The position numbers were made by a program, and so were the translations under genes. A DNA stretch of 64,000 nucleotides. Origin: Axinella damicornis (taxonomy: Eukaryota; Porifera; Demospongiae; Axinellida; Axinellidae). The notes beneath the pieces are model-generated. The model did not search any database, was not told the DNA's origin, and saw only the letters and a program-made list of their open reading frames with translations. Positions 1-10,150 of this stretch are shown piece by piece. Location: positions 5,593,707-5,657,706 of the forward strand of contig OZ007517.1 in NCBI GenBank assembly GCA_963931865.1, written 5' to 3'. Each line of letters opens with the position of its first letter. Within the stretch, counting starts at the first letter, position 1.

Positions 1-205
1 AGCTTCCAGTCCCGGCCAATGGGAGAGTTCAGTCTCCAAGGAGGGAGAGTGTAGAGGCAAAGGTGAGACGGTTGAGCACCTGGGAGACGCCAGGCCTCGT
101 TTTGTGAGTCTTCCGCTGGTCTCCCCAGTTCCCCGTGGCCAGGGAATACTTGAGACCGTCCGTGATGGTCTTCGTCTTGATGGCCAACTCCGGGTTAAAG
201 TCATG
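1..205 (-). pseudogene. POLR2B: RNA polymerase II subunit RPB2 exon, frameshifted and cut by window edge
   Basis: On the minus strand, reading from about 205 down to 1, the frame gives [20 protein letters not shown] followed by LATGNWGDQ and [16 protein letters not shown], a highly conserved internal stretch of the second-largest RNA polymerase II subunit. After STLS the frame breaks: RLNSPIGRD continues one base out of phase. I see no AG acceptor directly before the exon. Upstream RPB2 exons lie at 4754-5475 on the same strand, so the 323-4672 transposon occupies what would be the intron. The indels here and in the next exons, with introns retained, suggest a duplicated, unprocessed pseudogene. 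An assembly error is possible but less likely, because the long transposon ORFs in this window are clean. Confidence 0.8.
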
Positions 206-1066
206 GGAGGAGTTTTAAGCAGAGAGTCAGTCCAGTTCACCATTATGTCCATCAATGGGCGGAGCGTCACACAGTGTACATGTATGTCCCCTGACGCTAG
301 GCAACCAACAGAAATGTCATGGAACTAGAGGTGCTCAGCAGAGCACGTACCCCGTGCACAACTTTGAGCTATAGGCCTACCACCGATTATTCATACAGCA
401 TACACGATGAGCTAGCTAGGCCACGATTTACAGCCAGCACGCAGAATGAGATACCATAAGTTGTGGCAGTAGGGTGTGGTCAAGTTATATAAAATTATTT
501 AGAAGCATGAATTTCATGGTTTGTGCGGTTACAGGGCTTAGGATGGCTGAAATTACTTCTAGGAGCAAATTTGAGTACAACCACCTGAGGGTACTGGAAA
601 ATACTGTACATTTAGGGGCTGAAAATGACCTGCTAACAGTGCTAAGCGTAGGAAAGGGTTAACGTAATAGAAAATGGTTAATTTAAAAGCATCACACAAG
701 TGCATACATCCACTCAGTTATAGAACCTTTACCGTTAATAACCCTTTAACCACCGAATTTTTCCCACCAAGACAACACATTTTCATGCATTCAGCGCACA
801 CCACTTTCGTAGGTACTCCTCTCCCGCAGCATTCGCTCCTCAGTGGCCAAACTTGGTGGGGCCCGCACACATGGAGAGACCCCTCTGGCAATACCGTTAA
901 TGATATTCATGACCCCCCACAAGCCCAGCAATCGGAGGTCAAAGGTGGATGTCAGTCGGATTTTCGCCCAGCATTTCCTTAAATTTTGACCAGATCTGAC
1001 TGATGGCACACCTTACACCACCAATTTGCATGATTTGAGGCCACAAAGCTCCCTCCAGCATCCCAT

Positions 1067-2462
1067 ATGCCTGTTCTACAGCCTCGAAACAGTAAACAGG
1101 TAGAAAACATTCAACTCAAGCAACTACAGAAACAACGCCTATCACACGATGCCCTGTACAACTTGCATGAAATGGCCACGGACTTACCCAACTTTGTACA
1201 CACAATCCACACTCATCCAGATCTGGTTTGTATTCTTGGGCAATGGGCTGTACTTGAGGGAACTGGACAGAATTCTCTTGCTTGATACACCATCACCCCA
1301 GCTACTATCCTACAACACCACATTTCAGCTGGGTGACTTTTACATCTCCATTCTCTGCTTCCGCCACACCCTCTTCAAAGAGGCTCCCATCATTCCTGCT
1401 GCATTTCTCCTACATGAGAGGAAGTTCCAAAGCCATCATGCGGAACTATTTAGCATATGCAGAAAGCTGATAAAATCACTCCGAAGTTCAACTCACCCAA
1501 TTGTTACCGATGAAGAGCAGGCGATTGTCAATGCCATCTCGGACACCCTCCCTCAAGTTCCACAGCTGAGATGCTGGAACCACATCTTCAGGGATGTGGC
1601 AAGATGGCTGAGAAGTCATGGTGCACCAAGCGACGATGTCTCCGTCTATCAGTGATGTCAGGGCCTTGTTCCATCTTCCTACCGAAGAAGAGTACACCAG
1701 CACATTAGCTGAAATGAAATGCAAATGGAGTGCTCCATTCTTTGATTACTACACCAGAAACATCCATCCTGACATTCATTCAATCGGTCGATGGGCCATC
1801 GAGTCCTACAGGGTTTATGACCCTTACAGCAGTGTAACAAATAACCAGTCGGAGTCACTCAACTTTGTCCTCAAACAGCTGCAAGAGTGGCGTGAATCAC
1901 CGCTAGACTGCATGGTGCTGGCCCTCTACTACCTCCAGTCCTATTACTTAGTAGAAGTCATTCGAGGTCAGCATGGACTTGGAAAATACCATTTGCATTC
2001 CCAGTACTGTGGCCATGTGAATGCACAGCCCCTTCCTGATGGGGCCATCTACTCTCCTGATGAAATCATCCAACGAATCAAGGGCAATCTCTGCAAACCT
2101 ACAGAAGGAAACACAGCTGAAACCAGGTCAGAACGTGAAGTGCCCAAAAAGCAACTGTCACAGAGAGAGAGAGAGAGCTCAACGGCTTATAGATGAGAAG
2201 AAGATCAGCTTCGATCCCAACCTACACCCCTTCACTCGATCTTCTTGGGGCTGAAGATAGGCCACAAGTGGTGAAACTCTTCCCTAAGGAAACATGCACA
2301 TGCCCATCAACCACCCAGTGCTACCATATTCTGGCAGCAAAACTGTGCATTGGACAAGAGGAAGGAAACAATCCGAAAAAAACTCAATCTTACCCAGCTT
2401 CGAAGAAACGCCCGCAGCCGAAGGGAGAAGAAGTCAGGACGCAAAAATCCCAGACCAGGTGA
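1067..2462 (+). pseudogene. MULE transposase with SWIM zinc finger, multiply frameshifted
   Basis: Pieces in successive frames make one MULE-family transposase. 1067-1230 gives RLSHDALYNLHEMATDLPNF; 1149-1655 holds the catalytic core (YNTTFQLGDFYIS, then IVTDEEQAIVNAI and LRCWNHIFRDV); 1618-2196 holds the TNNQSESLNFVLKQLQEW segment expected to carry the catalytic Glu; 2160-2250 continues; 2193-2462 holds a SWIM finger (C-T-C-P, six residues, C-Y-H). At least four frameshifts separate them, one at an expanded (GA)n run near 2161-2180. The first catalytic Asp, usually in a YDTTF motif, reads Asn. The transposase would cut and join the element ends; this copy is dead. Upstream (660-1066) I recognise no domain. 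Confidence 0.8.
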
Positions 2463-3160
2463 CTCTGATGTGATGCCAGCACCAGATGCTGAGGAGAAAG
2501 ATGCATCAAATACTGGTAAGTAGAGCTGTGTGTTCTAATAGCCATGCATGCACATAAGTACATGTCTGAATCTCATTTATATATACCCTTGGTCCTCCAA
2601 ATATCCCAGATGGCAGAGATTACCTTCCTAGTCCTACCAACCCCCCACATGGCAGTGACAGCCTTCCCAGCCTTAGCCAAAGACAGATGTCGACGTCAGG
2701 ATGCAAACATCTCAGACCAGGTAAATATAGCTCAATGCCAATATTTGACGCTCCATACTAAGCTAGGTGACTAATCATGCAAATGTAAAAATTCATGTAC
2801 GGTTCAAACAGTTTTTGTGTTCAGGCCTTACTCATTCTGTGTACATGTATTGCCCCACAACTGCACAGGCCATGAAACGAAATCTGGGAGAAAGAGACCA
2901 AGACCCAAAGACAGTCAGTACAGTAAAGGCATAGGCTCTCATTTTATTGGGCAAGTGTCGACTGCTTGGTTATTCCAGTATTGCCGTAAACTCTTTTCTA
3001 TAAATTTTTTGAGAAGGCTGAGAGGTCTTTAGAAACTATGAAGAGGGTCATGAAAATATATACAGCTTGCTCACGCTCGCTCCACAATGTCCTGCATGCA
3101 TTCACCTAATACACTCATTCATCTTTATAAGTCAACTCTTTCTCATTTGTATTTCCCCAC
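2463..3160 (+). other. Possible small exons between the MULE transposase and the Ulp1-PHD relic
   Basis: Splice-like borders frame short coding-looking blocks: a donor after AATACTG at about 2515, an acceptor and donor around 2607-2719 (CAGACCAG|GTAAAT), a block starting at GCACAG|GCCATGAAACG near 2869 (Lys/Arg-rich GHETKSGRKRPRPKDSQ), and ACTACAG|GCCATGAGAACG near 3168. The Lys/Arg-rich block resembles the GRKRPLPLD start of an exon in the Ginger-like element (46349). No domain is recognised, and joins were not tested for phase. Confidence 0.35.
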
Positions 3161-3259
3161 AACTACAGGCCATGAGAACGAAACAGGATCATCCACTTTG
3201 GATTTACTACTAGCAATGATGGAGCAGCAAGAGAATACACAACCAGATAAATCCCTCCT

Positions 3260-3430
3260 GAGTCACCCCACATCAATAGCCCTCCCCATTCACACGTCAA
3301 CCTGACAGATAGCCCTCCCCATTTACCCCACGTCACCCTGACAGATAGCCCTCCCCATTTTCCCCACGTCAACCTGACAGATAGCCATCCCCATTTACCC
3401 CACGTCACACAGACAGATAGCCCTAAAAGA
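3260..3430 (+). repeat. 36-bp coding tandem repeat (12-residue units)
   Basis: About four imperfect copies of a 36-bp unit read in one frame as TDSPPHLPHVTL variants. They sit in the linker just before the Ulp1 domain of the MULE element, the same place as the 10-residue Thr-rich repeats of the Ginger-like element. A stop follows shortly after the array. Confidence 0.75.
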
Positions 3431-3481
3431 TGAAAACATGAAGACAATTCGGTACAGCAGAAAAATCTACTGGCGCACGAG

Positions 3482-4317
3482 TTGATGCTTTCTCTATGTG
3501 AAGAAGAGTATGTCAAAAAGAGACAGTCCACAAGCAACGAACATCACAACGAAGTAGTTGATGTGACAGACCCCCCACCAAAGCTGCCATGGATTCAGAA
3601 TGAGCATTTCACACTGTATAGCTGCAACAAATCCATTATCAAATCAGGAAATTGGTTGACAGATGACATCATCAACGCTGGTCAGAAAATACTGGCCACA
3701 CAATTCGAGGAAAAGTTTGGCAAGGCAGGCTTTCAAAGTGTTATTCTTGGCAATACATTCTCGTTCAATGTGGAGTTGAAAGAATTAATTTTGTTCAAGT
3801 GTTACACGACGGTCATAATCACTGGCTCACAATCAGTACAGTTGGCGCTCCTCCATCGAACATCCTAGTCTACGACAGCATGTATCCATCTGCTGGTCAA
3901 GCAACGAAACGTCAAGCAGCATCCATGATGATGGTTGCCGAGCCGAAATTGACTCTGCACTTTGCAGATGTCCAAATGCAGCCAGGAGGAAGTGACTGTG
4001 GTGTTTTCGCACTGGCATTACAACTGCCATCTGCTTTGGCCATTCACCAGGCAAGTTTCAGTTTGATCAGCAGCCCTCATTGGTGCCTGGAGAAGCTGCA
4101 ATTTACAATGTTCCCAGTCAAAAAAGAACGTCGGCAAGCTAGAAAGACCAAAAACCAGCGAGGCCATTTCACTATATTGCAGATGCCACTGATCAAGGCA
4201 GCACCTATGATTCAGTGTAGCCATTGCAAACAGTGGTGTCGTGGGAAGCACTGTATCACGATGAGAGAAGATTGGCTTCCCGGGGCAAAATGGTTTTGTT
4301 CCCCAGCTGCTTCCTAA
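3482..4317 (+). pseudogene. Ulp1-type (C48) cysteine protease with C-terminal PHD finger, frameshifted
   Basis: Two overlapping frames (3482-3868 and 3799-4317) make one protein. The first holds GNWLTDDIINAGQKILATQF, the N-terminal part of the Ulp1 fold; the second holds the catalytic set: His in GHNHWLTIST, Asp in LVYDSMY, Gln in QMQPGG and Cys in SDCGVF. A frameshift near 3795 separates them. The C-terminus is a damaged PHD finger: CSHCKQW and KWFCS remain, but the first Cys pair reads FTI and the last Cys is gone. Ulp1 proteases cleave SUMO or related modifiers; in transposons the role is unknown. The protein is clearly homologous to the intact module at 46.9-47.8 kb. It is separate from the transposase relic and may have been a distal part of the same spliced gene. 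Confidence 0.85.
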
Positions 4318-4753
4318 CATTCAAATAAGTACTGCTTTTACATTCTGCGAATACAAACTACACTTAGCTTTCAGTCTTGTCAGTGAAGTCGGAAGGATCA
4401 TAGGAGACTCTTCTCAACATCTTATCTTGCAGTGTTCACAGCCAGCTTTCCCGTCCGTCCACGTTTCCGGTCCGGTCCGTTCCATTCCGTGAAATAGTGA
4501 GGCCCGAATTTCACACAGCTTTTCTTAGCCTCTCGAGTAGATCTCTGGTCTGTGAGTTATGTAGACGCTAGTATTTTCTGAATTCTGACACTTCTATCCT
4601 GAAATAAGCCTTCAACAAGGCCTTCACTTCTGAAACCGCTTGGACACCCAGACAGACTATACATATACTAATCACATAAAATTTAATGTCACGAGAATGT
4701 TACGTGTTAATGCAACTTCTAGGAACATAAACAGCTGCTAAAATGGAACTCAC

Positions 4754-5475
4754 TCTGCATGCATGTCAATGAACTTCTGGGCATACAGTCTGACCTCCTT
4801 TGTCAGGTTGCGGAACAGTCTGTGCAGGCGAGAACCGTGCAGTCATGCATCGCATATGATGACATTGTGGTGGCCCGCAGCAAAGATAACGTCCTTATGA
4901 TCAGCAAGTCACACACACCAAACACACACGTACACACCACACACACATGTACGCATGCGTGCACACACACATACACACACACACACATGCACACACACAC
5001 TCACACACACACACCCACACACCCACACACACACACACACACAGGAGTGGGAATGGATTCACCCCCTGAACAGCAAAGGACCCGCAAGGTCCAGCCTCTT
5101 GTTGCCATAGTGATCCCTGTCCTCCGACCAAGGGCAGCCTGAAGCAGTACATCTGTGGACCATGTAGCTGGGTTGGTGCAAATGAGTGTATGGGCATGTG
5201 TGTGGCAGAGAGTCCCTGACTATTAATATTACTGGAGTTTACTGGAGATTACTGGAAATTACTGGAGAGTACTCCTACCCAAGGAAGTAGGCCTTCTTGG
5301 TCTCACAGAAGCTGCTGATACCGACGAGAGGCAGGAGCTCCTTCTGGAGAATGTCCTTGGCGTACTTGATCCTTTTGTCCCTGGTGATGCCCGGCTTAGC
5401 TCCCCTCACTCCAATGAAGTTTTGGGCCACCTGCTGCTCCTGGATGACAAAGGCCTCGTCCAGGGAAGGTTTCAG
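4754..5475 (-). pseudogene. POLR2B: RNA polymerase II subunit RPB2, three exons with indels
   Basis: Three minus-strand exons: 5279-5475 ([20 protein letters not shown] ... [10 protein letters not shown], clean), 5063-5167 (YMVHR, then frame-broken, then EDRDHYGNKRLDLAGPLLFR) and 4754-4819 (LFRNLTKEVRLYAQKFIDMH). Splice borders are present (for example CCCTCAG acceptor at 5476, GTAGG donor below 5279, CTGCACAG acceptor above 4819), and the order matches RPB2. Exon 5063-5167 needs an insertion and a deletion to restore the frame. The N-terminal exons are absent from the next 700 bases, where an ABCA gene fragment appears instead. I read this as a partial unprocessed duplicate rather than the working gene, because RPB2 is essential and intolerant of frameshifts. 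Confidence 0.85.
4905..5041. repeat. (CA)n microsatellite in an RPB2 intron
   Basis: Interrupted CA/TG dinucleotide tract of about 135 bases, with ACGCATGCG interruptions. Confidence 0.95.
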
Positions 5476-5479
5476 CTGA

Positions 5480-6183
5480 GGGAAGGGAGTGAAAGGGCAG
5501 GAGAGAGGGAGTGGGAAAAGGAGAAGGGGAAGGACAGAGAATAGAGGGGATTGGAGAGGGTGGAATCTTTCTGTTGCTTTCACTAATCAAAACACACATC
5601 ACATTATACCCAAGTAATAACCCCACTTTTGGGCTCACTCACTTTCAAGTAATGGCCTAACTACGTACAAAGCAATCTCATCAACTCCAATGTGCTCACT
5701 TGTACTTTCCTTGATGGTGATGGGGGCAACCAAACCAGCCGAATGGTGAGCAGGAGAATGGACCCGCGAGGTGGCTTGAGGACTGGCACTGCGAATCACC
5801 CTGTACCAAATGTGATAGGTAAGTTATACCAGCGGTACATAAACAAAGTTTGGGTGTTGCTACCAAAGTCAAACCAACCTTTACTTACTCTGCAGGCACA
5901 GAATTGCTGAATACACTGGGGGGAGTCCAGGTGAGCAGCTAATAGAATGTTAATAGAAGGCTAGGACTTCTAATTACCCTGTGCACATGCGCGAAGCATG
6001 GATAGAGTGATTGGTTTGGTCTGTCTGTGGAGCACACAAAAATCAGCAGTTTGAGCAGTGAAGGCCTTGTTGAATTCAAAATAGAAGTGTAGGAATTCTT
6101 CCGAGGCGGAATTCCAGTTTTACAGTATGCCGTACCAATGGGAATCTTTCAACAATCAGCCAGTTTCACAAACAATCCCTCAC
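5480..6183. other. Interval between RPB2 and ABCA fragments
   Basis: A purine-rich stretch (about 5480-5560) is followed by unassigned sequence. On the plus strand 5700-5935 shows donor/acceptor-like signals (GATAG|GTAAGT near 5820; CTCTGCAG near 5893 and GTCCAG|GTGAGC near 5930), but the short peptides match nothing I recognise. No exon is claimed. Confidence 0.4.
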
Positions 6184-7447
6184 CAGGCCAGCACCATATA
6201 CTGGATGGAGTCCACTACCAGCATCCCAAACACCCAGGCCATGTTGAAGCTGTCCTCGGCAGAGAGTGGCAATGCCGCATTGCCCCACATGAGACCCTCC
6301 TGCCGGAGCTCCAGCCGACTCAGCACCTCCACTCCGAGCCCAACACATGTGTTGAAGAGGAAACAAATACCGACCTTTGCACCTCTGAGGATGAAGTACA
6401 TGGAGTGAGATTGTGATGTGAAATGTTGTGTCATTACCCATTCATATCAACTCAGTTACCATATGCAACCGTAAAGCTCTCAGAGATATAGGACTTGCAC
6501 TTAATTGGTGTGGATATTCGGGATTCCATATGCATGATTGTTTAACTCTCTGCCTGCGTTTGTCGCACAATTGCGACGTGCGCGGACGCGCAAAATGCGG
6601 CTGTCGCATATTTACGACAAGATCGCGAGGCGAGCTAAACTGAAGCGGGGCAGACCCTGCTAATATAATGGCAATCACAGTCATGAAGAGGCAGACCCTA
6701 CGGATATCAGCAGTCTATCAGAAGCTCCTCCTACCGATCGACAGATAAGCAAGCGCTCACTGTTTTGTCGCCGTTTTGTGTACTGCCAGCATAGGCAGGC
6801 TTTTTCGCCTACGGAACGCTATTGGTAGCGCTCAAGGGCCTAGTATAGGCTCGAGGCATCATTGAACTACCTATCAACACCAGTAACTCACCCGCTGGAG
6901 GGCAGACATCGACAGCACAACAACAGGGAGAGTTCCAAGGTGAGCGCTAGAGTATAACTCGGCCTAGCAGCCATATAACGATAGTCGGGGCTCAATCACG
7001 CCCTTAGCAGACAAATTAACTATACTTCGACAGTTCTTAGCCTTCAAACTTGAAGTCTACTCGGCAATTGTAAGTTAAACGGCGAGAAGCCTTAGAGATG
7101 TGTAACCTAGGCAATAAATTGATCACGAGTCGCGTGAGCGGAAGTTATGAATATTAATGAACGCAGACCAAGGGTTAAACAATATCACAAAGTTACCAAC
7201 TTGCTTGGAACATAATATTATACATACACACTGATCCAGAATATGCCACCATGCCAGCAGCTGGAACAGGACCTGACAGGTGAAAGCACATACTGGCAAA
7301 AGACTCATAACTAGCTACCATCCTCTAAATCCAACTCACAGGGACAGGTCATCGTATCTTGTGGCCAGGAAGAGGAAAGGGAGGTAGTTGATGAACCAGG
7401 CCAGGAACCCCACCAGAAGCCCAACACGCACAGAGTTATACCACACA
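6184..7447 (-). CDS. ABCA-subfamily ABC transporter, two membrane-domain exons (partial)
   Basis: Two minus-strand exons with clean borders. Exon 7340-7447 encodes WYNSVRVGLLVGFLAWFINY then LPFLFLATRYDDLSL; exon 6184-6384 encodes GAKVGICFLFNTCVGLG, EGLMWGN, and AEDSFNMAWVFGMLVVDSIQ ending YMVLAW. The join (CCT|A, then GGT GCA) stays in frame. Hydrophobic helices plus the order RYDxLSL, EGxxW and DSxxYxxLAWY are typical of the first membrane domain of ABCA lipid exporters, just before the first nucleotide-binding domain. Neither the following YIE..PG exon nor either ATPase domain is visible in the window, so this is a fragment or the gene is broken by rearrangement. These are the only host-like exons here without an indel. 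Which ABCA member it is cannot be told. Confidence 0.75.
6400..7339. other. ABCA intron or intergenic sequence
   Basis: Between the two ABCA exons. 6540-6620 is CG-rich (GTCGCACAATTGCGAC is a 16-base palindrome); the TTTAACTCTCTGCC start near 6540 resembles a repeat end also seen near 50494, but no partner end was found. Nothing else supported. Confidence 0.4.
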
Positions 7448-7649
7448 CTAGAGGGAGAGAGACAGTTCTTTGGAATATTTGAACAGTCTTCCCATTCCCA
7501 ACGTATGTGACCCGCTGAGTGGAAACCTGGCACATCCCACATTTGAAAGATAACAGATATTGGACTAGTCATGAGTCATCTGGTTGCCTTGGATGTAAAC
7601 TTTCTATCCCGATAATTACGCCTGAGTTAAAGACGTAACTCTAAAAGTG

Positions 7650-8096
7650 TAGCCTCGTTCCCAGGCCTACCCCGTTTTTTCTGTTCTTCGGTTTCTGTTG
7701 ACAATAATACACGGATGCGGAAGGGCGGCGAAAAATGCGGAAGGCCTGGTATCATTCATCACGTGAGTGACGTCAGGTGGACGTAGGGGGGGGGGGGGGG
7801 GGGGGGGGGCGTAGTCGTTTCAGCAGGTCCTGAGGGCTGTTCATCATCCAGTCGGCTTGGTTCGAAGGCTCTGCGGCTAGGTAAGTTGTCAAGTTTGCTT
7901 GTAAGAAGTGTCTCGGATCTCTACAAAGCCGGGGATGCCTTGAAAATGAAGTATTAGCGTGACTGATTTGTAACTCATGTGACAAAAGTAGGAGTGCCAT
8001 TCGTTTACCACGCCGCAAGTCAACGGTTTGACCCCCCAATGTTACAAGGCTGCATGTCTTCTCCCTTCCGAGAATGAGAGCCTGGGAATGAGGCTA
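7650..8096. mobile_element. TAGCCTCGTTCCCAGGCC-family TIR element, 447 bp
   Basis: Left end TAGCCTCGTTCCCAGGCC; right end inverted (GAGCCTGGGAATGAGGCTA). The flanking 9-mers (CTAAAAGTG and GTCCTGTCG) do not match, so the element is old or one end was replaced. It contains a G run of about 22 (7788-7809) and a roughly 170-bp core (7870-8040) also found at 20520-20720 and, inverted, at 57080-57260. Confidence 0.8.
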
Positions 8097-8516
8097 GTCC
8101 TGTCGCGGCATTTATGACATGTTAAATCTTGCATAGACCACACCTATGGGCACTCCTCTAAAATAATAGCTAAGCAGCCGAATTGCTGACAAAGCCAAAA
8201 TTATACAACACTTCAGTTGTTCCCACCATGGGGTCGAGGCTAACTAACCATAAATTTTGTGTCTAATATTATTGTGTTAAACATGAACAAAAAGAATGGC
8301 TACTACTTCCTCAGTTTTAACACTTGGGAGGCAGTCACTCACTCAGTGATCCTCCCTCTCTTGACACTCGGAGGCAGTCGCTCACTCAGCAACCCTCCCT
8401 CTGCTACGTCCGTCAAACCGCGGCTCTCCTTGCTCGCTCGGCAACCTGCGGTTCCCTTGTTTGGCGATAGTACTGCTCGGCGACTTGGTTCTCTCTCCGC
8501 TACTCGGTCTGGCCTA

Positions 8517-10150
8517 CCTTTCTTTCTTTCTTTCTTTCTTGCCTCCTCTTCGGGAGAGTACCGCCAGGTTGCGGACAAAGTTAGGGACTGTTGAGCAGGA
8601 TTTCTGCACGAAGGACTTTGAGCTCGGTGATGAAGTTGATGGCAAACTCTTGGAATTCAATGTCGTCTATCCACGGTATTCCGAGCAGGGTTAATGTGAA
8701 GGCAGTCGGGTCACATTCCGGATCGGGGACGAGGGAGTCTAGCGCGGGGATCAGATCTTGTAGCAGCTCTTTTCGTCTCCGTTCAAGGGCGGGGCATGTA
8801 GCCAAGAAGTGGGTGGGATCCTCGATCCCCTGCGCGCAGAGCCTGCAGGTGGAGGAGCCAACTTCAAGCCCACCTCTTCTCTTCCGGAAGCGGGCAGCAT
8901 CAGACTCGAGCCCATGGCAGCCAAGAACGAGACGTATTCTGAAGTTGTTCCTGGCTGTGAGGTGTAGCAGGTCCTTGTTGTGGGTAATAGTCCAGAGGGT
9001 GGATGGGCTACCTGAGCGTGGCTCCATCTGGGAGAGGAGATGTAGGCTGCATTTGTGTTCTGCCTCCTCGAGTAGGGACATTTCTGCTCTGGCACGAATA
9101 ATGCCAGACACAACCCTCTTCCACACTGGCTTAGATGGAGCATGCTGCAATAGGTCATTGGCGGAGGGGAGATTGAGTGAGTCAGAGGACGTTAGTATGG
9201 ATGGTAACCAAGCCTTGGCATTGGGTGCTTGCAGCCTCTGAGTCAGAACCTGGCGAGGAAGTGAGTGTTCAGGGAGTGATGTGATTGAGTGGACAAAGAG
9301 GAGCTTCTTGATTGCTATCAGATCAGCGATTGACTGGCCACCAATCGCAGCAAGCAGGCCAGAATTAGGGCAGCGCAATGGGAGGCCTTGAACTGTGCGG
9401 AGAATTTTCCTGTGTGATCTTTCAAGCATTTCCATCTCAGTTTTTGTCACTGCCCATAGCTCACACCCATATAGCATGCGGGGAAGACAGATTGAGGAGT
9501 ACAGGCGCATTGAGGTGATTGGGTGGACGCACACCCAAACCTGGAGCCGACCCTATTGAGCGCAAAGAAAGCTGATCTTGCTGCACTAATTTGACGGCTA
9601 GTTCTGGCAGTGGTAGTACGGCCCGACGATCTGAGGACTCCAAGGTGAGTATATTCCTCCACTATCTCCAGGGGTTGGCCATTGAGTGTTACGTTTACCC
9701 CCAGGCTCTTCGGCTTGGCTGCTCCAAAAATCATTATCTTAGATTTGGATGGATTCAACCTGTACCTCCACTTGTTAGAGTAGGCATGTACTATATCCAG
9801 CATTTTCTGTAGTTCCTCTGGGGAGGAGGCTACAAGGGCCAAGTCATCAGCATAGGCAGGGGCACCACAGTAAATTTCTCCCATTTTGGCACCGAGCTTT
9901 GACTGCTGTAGTTCTATCAGGAGGTCGTTGAGGTAGATGCTATACAAGAGAGGCGATAGTACGCCACCCTGCTTGACCCCTTGATTGATGTTGAAAGATC
10001 TTGAGCACACACCATTCCACAGCACTGAACAGGATGATGAGGAGTACCATTTCCTCAGTAGGCGCCACGCATGGTCCTTAACCCCCAATTGGAAGAGCTT
10101 ATGAAATAGTCCATCATGCCACACTGTGTCGAATGCTTTTACCACGTGTG
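8517..10150 (-). mobile_element. 5'-truncated non-LTR retrotransposon (LINE)
   Basis: Minus-strand copy running from about 10150 (5' truncation just before AFDTVWHDGL) to an AAAG-repeat tail at 8517-8540. It keeps the second half of the reverse transcriptase and the C-terminal region. Just before the tail is a short hairpin-forming segment (CTCTCCCGAAGAG) that resembles one at the same place in the 48.7-49.7 kb copy. Confidence 0.9.
8581..10150 (-). pseudogene. LINE reverse transcriptase, C-terminal half, frameshifted
   Basis: Two overlapping minus frames (9447-10178 and 8581-9534) join by one frameshift near 9530. The first contains QGGVLSPLLYSIYLNDLL and the catalytic AYADDLALVA box; the second continues with SICLPRMLYGCELW and ends in a Cys/His motif (CRLCAQGIEDPTHFLATC), the zinc-binding tail seen in several LINE clades. 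No RNase H domain and no endonuclease are present, the latter because of 5' truncation. The protein would copy its own RNA at the target site; this copy cannot. Clade not assigned. Confidence 0.9.

Larger units (their letters stand above)
323..4672 (+). mobile_element. MULE-type DNA transposon carrying transposase and Ulp1-PHD remnants
   Basis: The ends are defined by comparison with a short copy at about 60729-61225. The left 170 bases here (from AACTAGAGGTGCTCAGCAGA) match the left arm of the short copy, and 4505-4672 (GTGAGTTATGTAGACGCTAG and what follows) matches its right arm. The interior encodes a MULE transposase relic (1067-2462) and an Ulp1-PHD relic (3482-4317). The terminal motif TACCCCGTGCGCA, inverted at both ends of the short copy, is present at the left end here as TACCCCGTGCACA but not seen at the right, so the right terminus has been lost or diverged. 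I found no clear target duplication. The element lies in an intron of the RPB2 remnant. Boundaries are good to a few tens of bases. Confidence 0.75.

Noticed and set aside
7650..8096. 9-bp target duplication for this element
   Set aside because: The flanks CTAAAAGTG and GTCCTGTCG do not match, so none is claimed.
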